A DNA stretch of 41,398 nt from NCBI GenBank assembly GCA_031262465.1, contig JAISHQ010000084.1, positions 1 through 41,398 of the forward strand, in the 5' to 3' direction. Positions 24,623 through 32,294 of the stretch are shown here, piece by piece. This stretch comes from Rikenellaceae bacterium (GTDB lineage Bacteria; Bacteroidota; Bacteroidia; Bacteroidales; Rikenellaceae). Within the stretch, counting starts at the first letter, position 1. Every line of letters begins with the position of its first letter. A program made the translations under genes and the position numbers. The notes below the pieces were generated by a model that saw only the letters and a program-made list of their open reading frames with translations, ran no database searches and was not told where the DNA came from.

Positions 24623-27600
24623 GTCTCTTTTGGATCGTTTCTCCTCCTTTTCGGTGATTCTGGTCATGGTGGTGCTGATGATTGTCGGGGCCGCCATGAT
24701 CCCTTTGTTGAATGTTCAATACACGCCCACGACCCGCCAACGATCGCTGTCGATCAATTTTTACTGGACCAACGCTTCGGGCAAGATCATCGAGCAGGAG
24801 GTTACCTCCAAAGTCGAGGGCTTGGTGGCCGGGGTGCGGGGCATCCAACACGTCAGTTCGGTCTCCCAACATGGTCAGGGGCGGGTGACGGTCACCTTCA
24901 AATCGAAGGAGGATGTCGACATGATCCGTTTTGAGATCGCCTCGCTGATGCGCCGTCTCTACCCCTCACTGCCCGAGGGGGTCTCCTATCCGTCGCTTTC
25001 GGTCTCCACACAGGGCGAAAACCAACGGCCGGAGCTTGTCTATACCCTCCATGCCGCCCTGCCGAACCAACAAATCCTCCAATATGCCGAGCAGAATATG
25101 CTTCGCGTGCTCTCCTCGGTGCCGGGGGTCAATTCGGTCGAACTTTCCGGAGCCACCTCCGAATACATCGAGGTGCGATTCTCGGCCGACCGGATGGACG
25201 AATATGGACTCTCGTCCTCCGACCTCTCTTCGGCAGTCAGTCGGTATAGCCAAGAGCACCAGACGGTTGGAAAGACAACGATCGTCTCCGACGACGGGGC
25301 GAGCGACACCGAGATGATGCTCCTGCTGACCACCGCCTCGTCCTCCTCGTTAGAAGCACTTCCGATCCGCAACGTCAACGGGCGAATCATCCGCTTGGGC
25401 GATGTGGCCACGGTGGCCCTGCGGGAGGCTCTGCCCACCTTCTATCAACGGATCAACGGGCTGAATACGATCAACATCAGCATCTACCCCGAAAAACACG
25501 TCAACACGATCCGCATGGTCGAGCAGGTCAAAGCCGAGATGAATCGGCTGAGCACCTCTTTTCCCGAAAGTTTTTCGGTGCGGATCGTTGAGGATAACAC
25601 GGAGTACACCAAAGCGGAGCTTCGCAAAATCGAGTTCCGGACGGTGCTCTGTGTCCTCATCCTGTTGGGGTTTGTCTTTTTGGTCAGCCGAAATTTCCGT
25701 TACCTGTTGCTTATCACCATCACGCTGGTGGCCAACATCCTGATCGCCTTTATCTTCTACAACCTCTTCAACCTCGAACTCCACCTCTATTCGCTGGCCG
25801 GGGTGACCGTCTCGCTGGGCATCGTGATCGACACGGCCATCATCATGGTCGACCACTATGGCTTTTACCGCGACCGGCGGGTCTTTATCTCCATCCTGGC
25901 CGCGCTGTTGACCACGGTGGCCTCGCTCTCGATCGTCTTTCTGTTGCCCGAGGATCAGCGCGCCAACCTGATGGATTTTGCCGCCGTGATTATCATCAAC
26001 CTGATTATTTCGCTGGCGATCGCCCTGCTCTTTATCCCCGCGCTGATGGACAAAATCCACCTGCGGCAAAAAATAGAGCGGCAAAAAATCAAAACCAAAC
26101 GGCGCGTGGTTCGCGCAACCCGGCTCTACGGGGCGATGATCCGCTTCGAGCGGCGTCACCGGTGGGCGTTTATCCTGCTGATTATCTTGGTTTTCGGGAT
26201 ACCGATCCACCTGTTGCCGGGCAAATACAGCAACAATTACGGGGAGGAACTGACCCGTTGGCAGTTGTTCTACAACAAAACATTCGGAAGCGATTTGTAC
26301 CAAAACAAACTGAAAAAACCGCTGGAGATCGCTCTGGGCGGCACTTTTCGCTTGTTCTCGACCGGAATCCAGCAAAGCTCCTTTTACCGCGAACCGGCTC
26401 GAATGCAACTCTCCATCAGTGCCGGGATGCCCGAGGGGTGTACGGTTCAGCAACTCAACGAAGTGATGCAGGCCATGGAAAATTTCCTCAGCCAATTCTC
26501 CGAGATCGACTATTTCACCACCACAATATGGGAATACGACAATGGGTCGATGCAGGTTTATTTCACCGAAGAGGCCGAGAAAAGCTCTTTCCCCTTCTAC
26601 CTGAAAAACGCCGTCATTGCCAAAGCCAATAACTTCGGGGGAGCCAATTGGCAAGTGTATGGGGTTGACGATCAGGGCTTCAGCAACTACATCGGCGTTT
26701 CGAGCAGTGGAAGCCAAATTCAGCTGACGGGCTACAACTACGACCGACTCTACGGCTATGCCCAGCAGTTAGTCGACAGCTTGGATACCAACCCACGAAT
26801 CTCAAATACAGGTATTTACGGTGAGCGTTACGGGAGCAACCGGGTCAAAAACGAATATTACATCCGTTTCGATCCGGAAAAGCTGGCCTTGTACGGGCTG
26901 AACCTGACCCAAATCTATGCCACGCTCAACCGGGCGTTGACCAACCAGCGAGCGGGCCGGATGTACACCGACGACGGCCTGATTTCCATTAATTTAATTA
27001 CGGATCAGGCAGAGACTTTCGACCTCTGGCAACTGAAAAATGCTTACATTGACGTGGCGGGAATGAGCGTCAAATTGTCCGATTTGGGCGAGATTCAGCG
27101 GCGACAGATGGGCAACAACATCTACCGCGAAGACCAACAGTATAGCCTCTATGTCTCCTATAACTTTACGGGAGGTTACGATCAGGCCTCGCGGGTGCTT
27201 CGCGAGGAGACCAAGCGAATGAACGCCATCCTGCCCTTAGGCTTTAAGGCCACCTCTTCCAATTCCTATTGGAACAGCGGGGAGGCGGCGCGGCAATACC
27301 TGCTATTGGTGCTGATTGCGGTGATTATCTATTTCATCGGGGCTATCTTGTTCGAGTCCCTGCTCCAGCCGTTGGCTGTCATCCTGCTCATCCCGATCTC
27401 GTTCATCGGCGTTTTCCTGACCTTCTACCTGACCGGTTTCCGCTTCGACCAAGGGGGCTTCGCGGCCTTTGTCCTGCTCTGCGGGATTGTGGTCAACGCC
27501 GGGTTCTACGTCATCAGCGAGTACAATTACCTGAGCCGCTCCTCGTGCCAGAGGCCGCTCCAAAACTACCTGAAGGCCTATAACCACAAGATTGTCCCGA

Positions 27601-27773
27601 TCCTGCTGACGGTCATCTCGACCATTTTGGGGCTGATCCCCTTCCTGTTCGAGGGCGAGGGCGAAGTCTTTTGGTTCTCCTTTGCCATCGGCACCATGGG
27701 CGGCATGATCTTCAACCTCGTGGCCCTCTTCTTCTTCCTCCCGCTCTTCCTTTCGTTCAAGGAAAAGAGCTAA
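24603..27773 (+). CDS. RND efflux permease, second divergent subunit
   Basis: The 1056-aa protein has the same topology as the upstream pump but little obvious sequence identity. The start is ATG 24603 inside the end of the first gene; a longer frame from a GTG is an overlap artefact. TM4 reads IVIDTAIIMVDHY (Asp410-Thr411) and TM10 reads GIVVNAGFYVISEYN, with no charged residue at the relay position. Proton coupling may therefore rest on the partner or on Asp410 alone. The arrangement parallels MdtB/MdtC, where two different RND proteins form one pump. Substrates are unknown. Confidence 0.91.
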   Translation: MPERANKSLLDRFSSFSVILVMVVLMIVGAAMIPLLNVQYTPTTRQRSLSINFYWTNASGKIIEQEVTSKVEGLVAGVRGIQHVSSVSQHGQGRVTVTFKSKEDVDMIRFEIASLMRRLYPSLPEGVSYPSLSVSTQGENQRPELVYTLHAALPNQQILQYAEQNMLRVLSSVPGVNSVELSGATSEYIEVRFSADRMDEYGLSSSDLSSAVSRYSQEHQTVGKTTIVSDDGASDTEMMLLLTTASSSSLEALPIRNVNGRIIRLGDVATVALREALPTFYQRINGLNTINISIYPEKHVNTIRMVEQVKAEMNRLSTSFPESFSVRIVEDNTEYTKAELRKIEFRTVLCVLILLGFVFLVSRNFRYLLLITITLVANILIAFIFYNLFNLELHLYSLAGVTVSLGIVIDTAIIMVDHYGFYRDRRVFISILAALLTTVASLSIVFLLPEDQRANLMDFAAVIIINLIISLAIALLFIPALMDKIHLRQKIERQKIKTKRRVVRATRLYGAMIRFERRHRWAFILLIILVFGIPIHLLPGKYSNNYGEELTRWQLFYNKTFGSDLYQNKLKKPLEIALGGTFRLFSTGIQQSSFYREPARMQLSISAGMPEGCTVQQLNEVMQAMENFLSQFSEIDYFTTTIWEYDNGSMQVYFTEEAEKSSFPFYLKNAVIAKANNFGGANWQVYGVDDQGFSNYIGVSSSGSQIQLTGYNYDRLYGYAQQLVDSLDTNPRISNTGIYGERYGSNRVKNEYYIRFDPEKLALYGLNLTQIYATLNRALTNQRAGRMYTDDGLISINLITDQAETFDLWQLKNAYIDVAGMSVKLSDLGEIQRRQMGNNIYREDQQYSLYVSYNFTGGYDQASRVLREETKRMNAILPLGFKATSSNSYWNSGEAARQYLLLVLIAVIIYFIGAILFESLLQPLAVILLIPISFIGVFLTFYLTGFRFDQGGFAAFVLLCGIVVNAGFYVISEYNYLSRSSCQRPLQNYLKAYNHKIVPILLTVISTILGLIPFLFEGEGEVFWFSFAIGTMGGMIFNLVALFFFLPLFLSFKEKS

Positions 27774-27837
27774 ACATCCTCAGGCATGAGAATAAAAAAA
27801 CGCGCCGGCCGATGATACAGCTTGCACGTTTTGCTTG

Positions 27838-27911
27838 TGACACCGACAGGACTCAAACCTGTAACCTTCTGATCCGTAGTCAGATGCTCTATTCAATTAA
27901 GCTACGGTGCC
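27838..27911 (-). tRNA. tRNA-Arg (anticodon ACG)
   Basis: Read on the minus strand, the 74-nt sequence begins GGCACCG and ends CGGTGTC plus discriminator A, a 7-bp acceptor stem with one G-U pair. The anticodon arm TCTGA-CTACGGA-TCAGA places ACG at 34-36, which decodes CGU Arg after A34-to-inosine editing. The T-arm (ACAGG-TTTGAGT-CCTGT) is intact. CCA is not encoded, as is usual in this phylum. It is flanked by the end of the RND operon and a plug-protein gene; no integrated element abuts it. Confidence 0.94.
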
Positions 27912-27993
27912 GTTCTAATGGGGACAAAAGTAAGCGTTTTTTTGTGATTCACCAAGTTTTCCGCCGCTTTTATCTAAAAAATATCAGTTCAAG

Positions 27994-28022
27994 CGCAGTA
28001 TTTTGAATTTTTGAGAGTTCCC
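27994..28022 (-). repeat. truncated end of the leu-operon repeat family
   Basis: On the minus strand the sequence GGGAACTCTCAAAAATTC...AAAATACTGCG matches the left terminus of the repeats at 221 and 952 (GGAACTCCTAAAAAATCCAAAATACTGCG) with only a few differences. It begins directly after the stop codon of the plug-protein gene, the same stop-adjacent placement as in leuC and leuD. The rest of the element is missing. Confidence 0.65.
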
Positions 28023-28754
28023 TTATGGTTTTCGGGTGGTGATGATGATCACCCCGTTGGCTCCGCGCGAGCCGTACATCGAACCGTCTTTCAGCACGGT
28101 GATCTTTTGGATGTCCTGTACATTGATGTAGCCATCGACATCGGCCAGCGTGCCCATTTGCCCCACCCCGTCGATGACGACCAACGGTTCGACCGAGGTG
28201 AACAACGAATTATTGCCCCGGACAATGACCGAGCCGTCCCGTTTGATCTCGACCCCGGCAAAGCGTCCCCGCATCAGCTCCAGTAAACTGGTGTAACTGC
28301 CGGTTCGGAGCACCTCGACAACGTCCAACTCATTGGCCGGGCGCAAATTGTCGACCACCGGAATGGTTCCATAGCCCAATTCGATTTGCTGTTTGGTGGC
28401 CGCATCGAGGTATTCGACCTGCTGATTCGAGCGCAGGACGACCAACAGCGAATCAATCCCCTCGACGGGCACGACCATCTCGCCGCGCTCGTCCAAAAAG
28501 AGGCGAATATCCTCCTTCGGGGCGATCGCGCTAAAAAGATAGCGGCCATCGTCGCCGGTGATGCCCACCTCGCCGGTCGAGAGCGACTGCATGACCACGG
28601 AGGCCACCGGTCGGCCTCGCCGATTGATGATCCGCACCGAGAAATCGCGCGACTGCGCACTTTCGTCTTGAGCTTTAGCCCGCCGCTGAGCCGTCGCCCC
28701 GGAAGCCAACACACCGAGCAACAACAGCATCGCAAAAAATCTGATCTTATTCAT
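28023..28754 (-). CDS. plug-domain-only TonB-receptor-like protein
   Basis: The 243-aa exported protein has a signal peptide (FFAMLLLLGVLASGATAQ). A carboxypeptidase-regulatory-like beta domain (about 37-110: INRRGRPVASVVMQS, ITGDDGRYLFS) and a TonB-receptor plug domain (about 145-240) follow. The plug has VRGNNSLFTSVEPLVVIDGV, VQDIQKITVLKDGSMYGSRGANGVIIITT, the hallmark SusC-type plug ending. No beta-barrel follows: the frame ends in a stop, and the downstream DNA holds a repeat fragment and a tRNA, not barrel sequence. It could be a decayed receptor or a dedicated plug protein; the intact signal peptide and frame favour the latter. No SusD gene is adjacent. Confidence 0.82.
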   Translation of the reverse strand: MNKIRFFAMLLLLGVLASGATAQRRAKAQDESAQSRDFSVRIINRRGRPVASVVMQSLSTGEVGITGDDGRYLFSAIAPKEDIRLFLDERGEMVVPVEGIDSLLVVLRSNQQVEYLDAATKQQIELGYGTIPVVDNLRPANELDVVEVLRTGSYTSLLELMRGRFAGVEIKRDGSVIVRGNNSLFTSVEPLVVIDGVGQMGTLADVDGYINVQDIQKITVLKDGSMYGSRGANGVIIITTRKP

Positions 28755-28998
28755 CGTTTTTTCTATTTATTTCATTAAAAATCCCCTTCCGGCAAACCCT
28801 ATTCCCAAGTAGGAGAAGCAGGTTTCAGCCAAAAGGGGGTAAATCGGGCAGGAAAGTATCAAAAAACACCTTTCATTGTGCTAAAATTACGCCTAAAAAT
28901 CCAGACCGCAAAATAATTTGGATAAAAAACGACCCCCTCAAAAAAATCTTGCACCATTCTTGCGGCGTTGGAATCCCGAGAAAATACGTATTTTTACG

Positions 28999-31191
28999 AT
29001 GTCAATAGACCCGAAAAAGATGACAGAAGAGACCCCTATTTACCCCTTTCGATATTGCAGGCCGCTGTTGGTGGCCGTGCGGAAACATTACAGCGAACGA
29101 AGCTACGGCATGATCGGCCAAGCGTTGCGCATCGCCGTGGAGCAACTCAGCGGGCTGACCCGCTACAACGGCGAGCCGTTTGTCACCCACTCGATCAATA
29201 CGGCGCTCATCGTCAGCGAGGAGATCGGGCTGGGACGCAACTCGGTCATCGCCACGCTGTTGCATGACGTGCTGCGCCTCAAAAAAATGGAGATGGAGCA
29301 GGTCGAAGAGCTGTTTGGCCCGGAGTGCGTGACCATCCTGCGGGGGCTGAACCAAATTTCGGACATCGACCCCAAGAAGTCGGAGGAGCAGGTCGACAAT
29401 TTCCGCGAGCTGATCCTCTCCTACGCCACCGACCCGAGGGTGATCCTCATCAAGCTGGCCGATCGGCTCGAAGTGATGCGCACCCTGGGCAGTTTTCCCG
29501 TTGAAAAACAGGAGCAAAAGGCGTGGGAAACCCTCCACCTCTATGCCGAAATTGCCCACAAGTTGGGGCTGTATGCCGTGAAATCGGAGTTGGAAGACCT
29601 CGCACTGAAATACTTGCACCCGGACGAATACAACTACATCGTTCAAAAACTTTCGGAGACCGATGCCGAGCGGCGCGCCTTTATCCGCCGTTTTGTCGCC
29701 CCGATTGAGGAAAAAATGCAACAACAAGGCATCCGTTATACCCTGAAAAGCCGCACCAAGTCGATCTATTCGATTTGGCGGAAGATGAAAAAGGACAACT
29801 TGGCCTTTGACGAGGTTTACGACGTGTTCGCCCTGCGCTTTATCCTCGACACGCCCCGCGAGTTAGAGAAACAAACCGCGTGGACGGTCTATTCGATCGT
29901 GACCGACTTTTATACCCCCAACCCGGCGCGGATGAGGGACTGGATCACCTTCCCCAAATCGAACGGGTACGAATCGTTACACGCCACCGTGGTCACTAAG
30001 GAGGGGAAATGGGTCGAGGTACAGATTCGCACCGAACGGATGGACGAGGTGGCCGAACGTGGCGTGGCGGCGCATTGGCGGTACAAGGGGGTGACCCAGG
30101 GGGGCATGAGCAGTGAAATGTGGCTCGCCAAACTGCGCGAACTGATGGAAACGGCTGAAAATGCCGTCAATATCTCGCAAAAAATCGAGGCTCCGGATGT
30201 TTCGGACGAGGTTTTTGTCTTCACGCCCAACGGCGACCTGCGCAAGCTCCGGGCCGGGGCCACGGTGCTCGACTTCGCTTTTGACATCCACTCCCGCATC
30301 GGGAGCACTTGCACCGGCGCACGGATCAACGACCGCATTGTCTCGATTCGCGAGAAGCTGAAAAATGGCGACGTGGTCGAGATCATCACCAGCAAGAACC
30401 AGAAGCCCAAAGCCGACTGGCTCAACATCGTGGTCACCAGCAAGGCCAAACAGCGGATCAAGGCCTATCTGCGCGAGGAGCAAGCCAAAGCGGCCAACCT
30501 CGGGCGGGAGACGCTGGAGCGGAAGCTCAAAAATTGGAAGGTCACCACGTCGATCGACGATGCGGTCAACCTGCTCTGCAAACGCTATAAGGTCAAGACC
30601 GGTACCGAGGTCTATGGCATGATCGCCGACGGCAAAGCCTCTCTAACCGAAATCAAGGAGATCGTCACCGGCGCGGCTCCCGCCCCCGAAGAGAAAAAAC
30701 GGGGCGAAGTGCGCGCCCGCAAGGCCGAGAGCAACGACGAGTCGCTGATTATCGACGACACCTTGCGGCAGGTCAGCTATAAATTTGGGAAGTGTTGCAA
30801 CCCCATCTTCGGCGACGAGGTCTTCGGCTTTGTCACCGTCTCGGCCGGGATCACCATCCACCGCAACGACTGCCCCAACGGCTGTCGGCTCAAGGAGCGT
30901 TACCCCTACCGGGTTCTGGAGGCTCGGTGGCGCGACGATGCACACACCGGCTCGTTCCGGGCCACCGTGCGGCTGATCGCCGAAGACACCGTGGGGCTGT
31001 TGAACCGCATCACCGAGGTTATCACCCGCGAGCTGAAGATCAACATCCGCTCCATGAGCCTGATCCCCACCAGCGGCCAAATCGAAGGAACGATCAATAT
31101 CGAAGTCACCAGCACCCAAATGGTCGACTCAGTCATCCACGCCCTGCTCCGCATCAAAGGGATTCAGAAGGTGTATCGGGTGAATAAATAA
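28999..31191 (+). CDS. RelA/SpoT family (p)ppGpp synthetase with degenerate hydrolase site
   Basis: The 730-aa protein has domains in order: HD hydrolase (about 25-185), synthetase (215-330), TGS (about 395-455), helical and Cys-rich region (FGKCCNPIFGDEV), and C-terminal ACT (about 655-728). The synthetase shows RTKSIYSIWRKMK, DVFALRFILD and PKSNGYESLHATV. The loop that separates EXDD-type RelA from RXKD-type bifunctional enzymes reads RMRD, closer to RXKD. In the hydrolase domain HDxxED reads HDVLRL (Glu and Asp lost, residues 93-94), and LADRLHNMRT reads LADRLEVMRT. Hydrolysis is therefore doubtful. ATG 28999 is preferred to an upstream TTG. Confidence 0.92.
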   Translation: MSIDPKKMTEETPIYPFRYCRPLLVAVRKHYSERSYGMIGQALRIAVEQLSGLTRYNGEPFVTHSINTALIVSEEIGLGRNSVIATLLHDVLRLKKMEMEQVEELFGPECVTILRGLNQISDIDPKKSEEQVDNFRELILSYATDPRVILIKLADRLEVMRTLGSFPVEKQEQKAWETLHLYAEIAHKLGLYAVKSELEDLALKYLHPDEYNYIVQKLSETDAERRAFIRRFVAPIEEKMQQQGIRYTLKSRTKSIYSIWRKMKKDNLAFDEVYDVFALRFILDTPRELEKQTAWTVYSIVTDFYTPNPARMRDWITFPKSNGYESLHATVVTKEGKWVEVQIRTERMDEVAERGVAAHWRYKGVTQGGMSSEMWLAKLRELMETAENAVNISQKIEAPDVSDEVFVFTPNGDLRKLRAGATVLDFAFDIHSRIGSTCTGARINDRIVSIREKLKNGDVVEIITSKNQKPKADWLNIVVTSKAKQRIKAYLREEQAKAANLGRETLERKLKNWKVTTSIDDAVNLLCKRYKVKTGTEVYGMIADGKASLTEIKEIVTGAAPAPEEKKRGEVRARKAESNDESLIIDDTLRQVSYKFGKCCNPIFGDEVFGFVTVSAGITIHRNDCPNGCRLKERYPYRVLEARWRDDAHTGSFRATVRLIAEDTVGLLNRITEVITRELKINIRSMSLIPTSGQIEGTINIEVTSTQMVDSVIHALLRIKGIQKVYRVNK

Positions 31192-31196
31192 ATGTA

Positions 31197-31234
31197 TTTG
31201 CTTCTTTTTGAGGAATATTTTGTACATTTGTACA
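31197..31234 (+). promoter_or_regulatory. promoter with overlapping palindromic operator for the zeta-like module
   Basis: TTTG (31197-31200), 22 bases, then TACATTTG (31223-31230) approximates the Bacteroidota promoter. The -7 box lies within TGTACATTTGTACA (31221-31234), two TGTACA units separated by TT. The start codon is only 5 bases further on. A palindrome covering the -7 box is where an autorepressing antitoxin would be expected to bind; binding is inference. Confidence 0.55.
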
Positions 31235-31238
31235 TACT

Positions 31239-31526
31239 ATGGGAAAGAAAACGGTCGACATACTTCGGGCATTTTATCGCGAACAGGAAAAGGAGGTTCC
31301 CAAAACCGACATCCACCCCGACGACAATACCCAGGCGCTGATAGAGGCACTGAGTATTACCAACCCCATTGTGCGCATCGCTAAACGGAACAACTTGAGT
31401 TTTACGACAGTTGATGGTGACCGGATCGTTGTGGTCAATCCCGACAAGAGCCGTACCGTTATCAAGAAGGTGAAAAGTGGAGATATTCCCGTCACCGAAC
31501 GCACCATCTCATTCGGACAACAATGA
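31239..31526 (+). CDS. small protein coupled to a zeta-like kinase, putative antitoxin
   Basis: The 95-aa soluble protein has a charged N-terminal helix (DILRAFYREQEKEVP), a central stretch LIEALSITNPIVRIAKRNNLSFTT and a C-terminal beta-rich part (TVDGDRIVVVNPDKSRTVIKKV). I recognise no named family, and it does not resemble epsilon antitoxin. Its TGA overlaps the ATG of the zeta-like gene (ATGA), the tight coupling usual in toxin-antitoxin pairs. A palindrome over its promoter fits autoregulation. The antitoxin role is inferred from context only. Confidence 0.62.
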   Translation: MGKKTVDILRAFYREQEKEVPKTDIHPDDNTQALIEALSITNPIVRIAKRNNLSFTTVDGDRIVVVNPDKSRTVIKKVKSGDIPVTERTISFGQQ

Positions 31527-32272
31527 GGCAAAAACGGTTGAGAATTTTTGCCGGGCCGAATGGCTCCGGTAAATCCACTATTTTCGAGGTGGTCAACAAA
31601 ATAGTGCGTTGTCCTCACTACATCAACGCCGATCGGTTTGAAAATGAGTTGCGTTTAAAAGGAAAACTCTCTTTCAATGACTTCAATGTTTTGGTGGCCG
31701 AAGAGGAGCTGAAAAACAGCTTTCAACAGAGTGGCCTGTTTCAAAAAACGGCTCATGGGCAACAGCTCTGCGAGTCGCTGAAAGTCGAAAGAAACATACT
31801 TTCCCTCTCCGATCCCTCTTTGCTCGACTCCTATTTTGCCGCTTTTCTCGCGGAATTTCTTCGAATGAATATGCTAAATATCGTCGAAGAGTTCACCATA
31901 GAAACCGTGATGTCCGACCCCAACAAGCTGGATTACATTCGATTGGCTAAGAATATGGGATACCGGATTTACCTCTATTTTGTGGCTACCAAAGATGTAG
32001 AGATCAATATCGGCCGGGTTCGCTTTCGGACACAGACCGGCGGACATAATGTTCCGGAAGAGAAAATCCGCAAGCGTTATTCCGGCTCTTTAGAAAACCT
32101 TTTCAATGCAGTACGGCTCTCCGACCGAGCCTATTTTTTCGACAATAGCATTACGGACGATTACGTCAAAACATTCTTTGCCGAGTACGACGGAGCCACC
32201 AAGCAAATCCATTTCCAAACCGACAGTTATCCGGGCTGGTTCAACGATTACCTGCTGAAAAACAAAACATAA
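31523..32272 (+). CDS. zeta-toxin-like P-loop kinase
   Basis: The 249-aa protein begins with a strand and Walker A motif (RIFAGPNGSGKST, Lys17). Asp37 in the YINADRFE word sits where zeta toxins have their catalytic aspartate. A glutamate-rich FTIETVMSD strand follows, then the arginine-containing lid region RVRFRTQTGGHNVPEEKIRKRYSGSLENL, the most characteristic part of zeta/AAA_33 proteins. Zeta toxins phosphorylate UDP-N-acetylglucosamine and block wall synthesis; stand-alone relatives may have other substrates. It is convergent with the GH2 gene 22 bases away. Confidence 0.83.
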   Translation: MRQKRLRIFAGPNGSGKSTIFEVVNKIVRCPHYINADRFENELRLKGKLSFNDFNVLVAEEELKNSFQQSGLFQKTAHGQQLCESLKVERNILSLSDPSLLDSYFAAFLAEFLRMNMLNIVEEFTIETVMSDPNKLDYIRLAKNMGYRIYLYFVATKDVEINIGRVRFRTQTGGHNVPEEKIRKRYSGSLENLFNAVRLSDRAYFFDNSITDDYVKTFFAEYDGATKQIHFQTDSYPGWFNDYLLKNKT

Positions 32273-32294
32273 AGGCGTTGTGTTTTCAGGCCGA

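Noticed and set aside
27838..27911. tRNA-Arg as the attachment site of an integrated element
   Set aside because: No direct repeat of the tRNA 3' end and no integrase are seen in the window.
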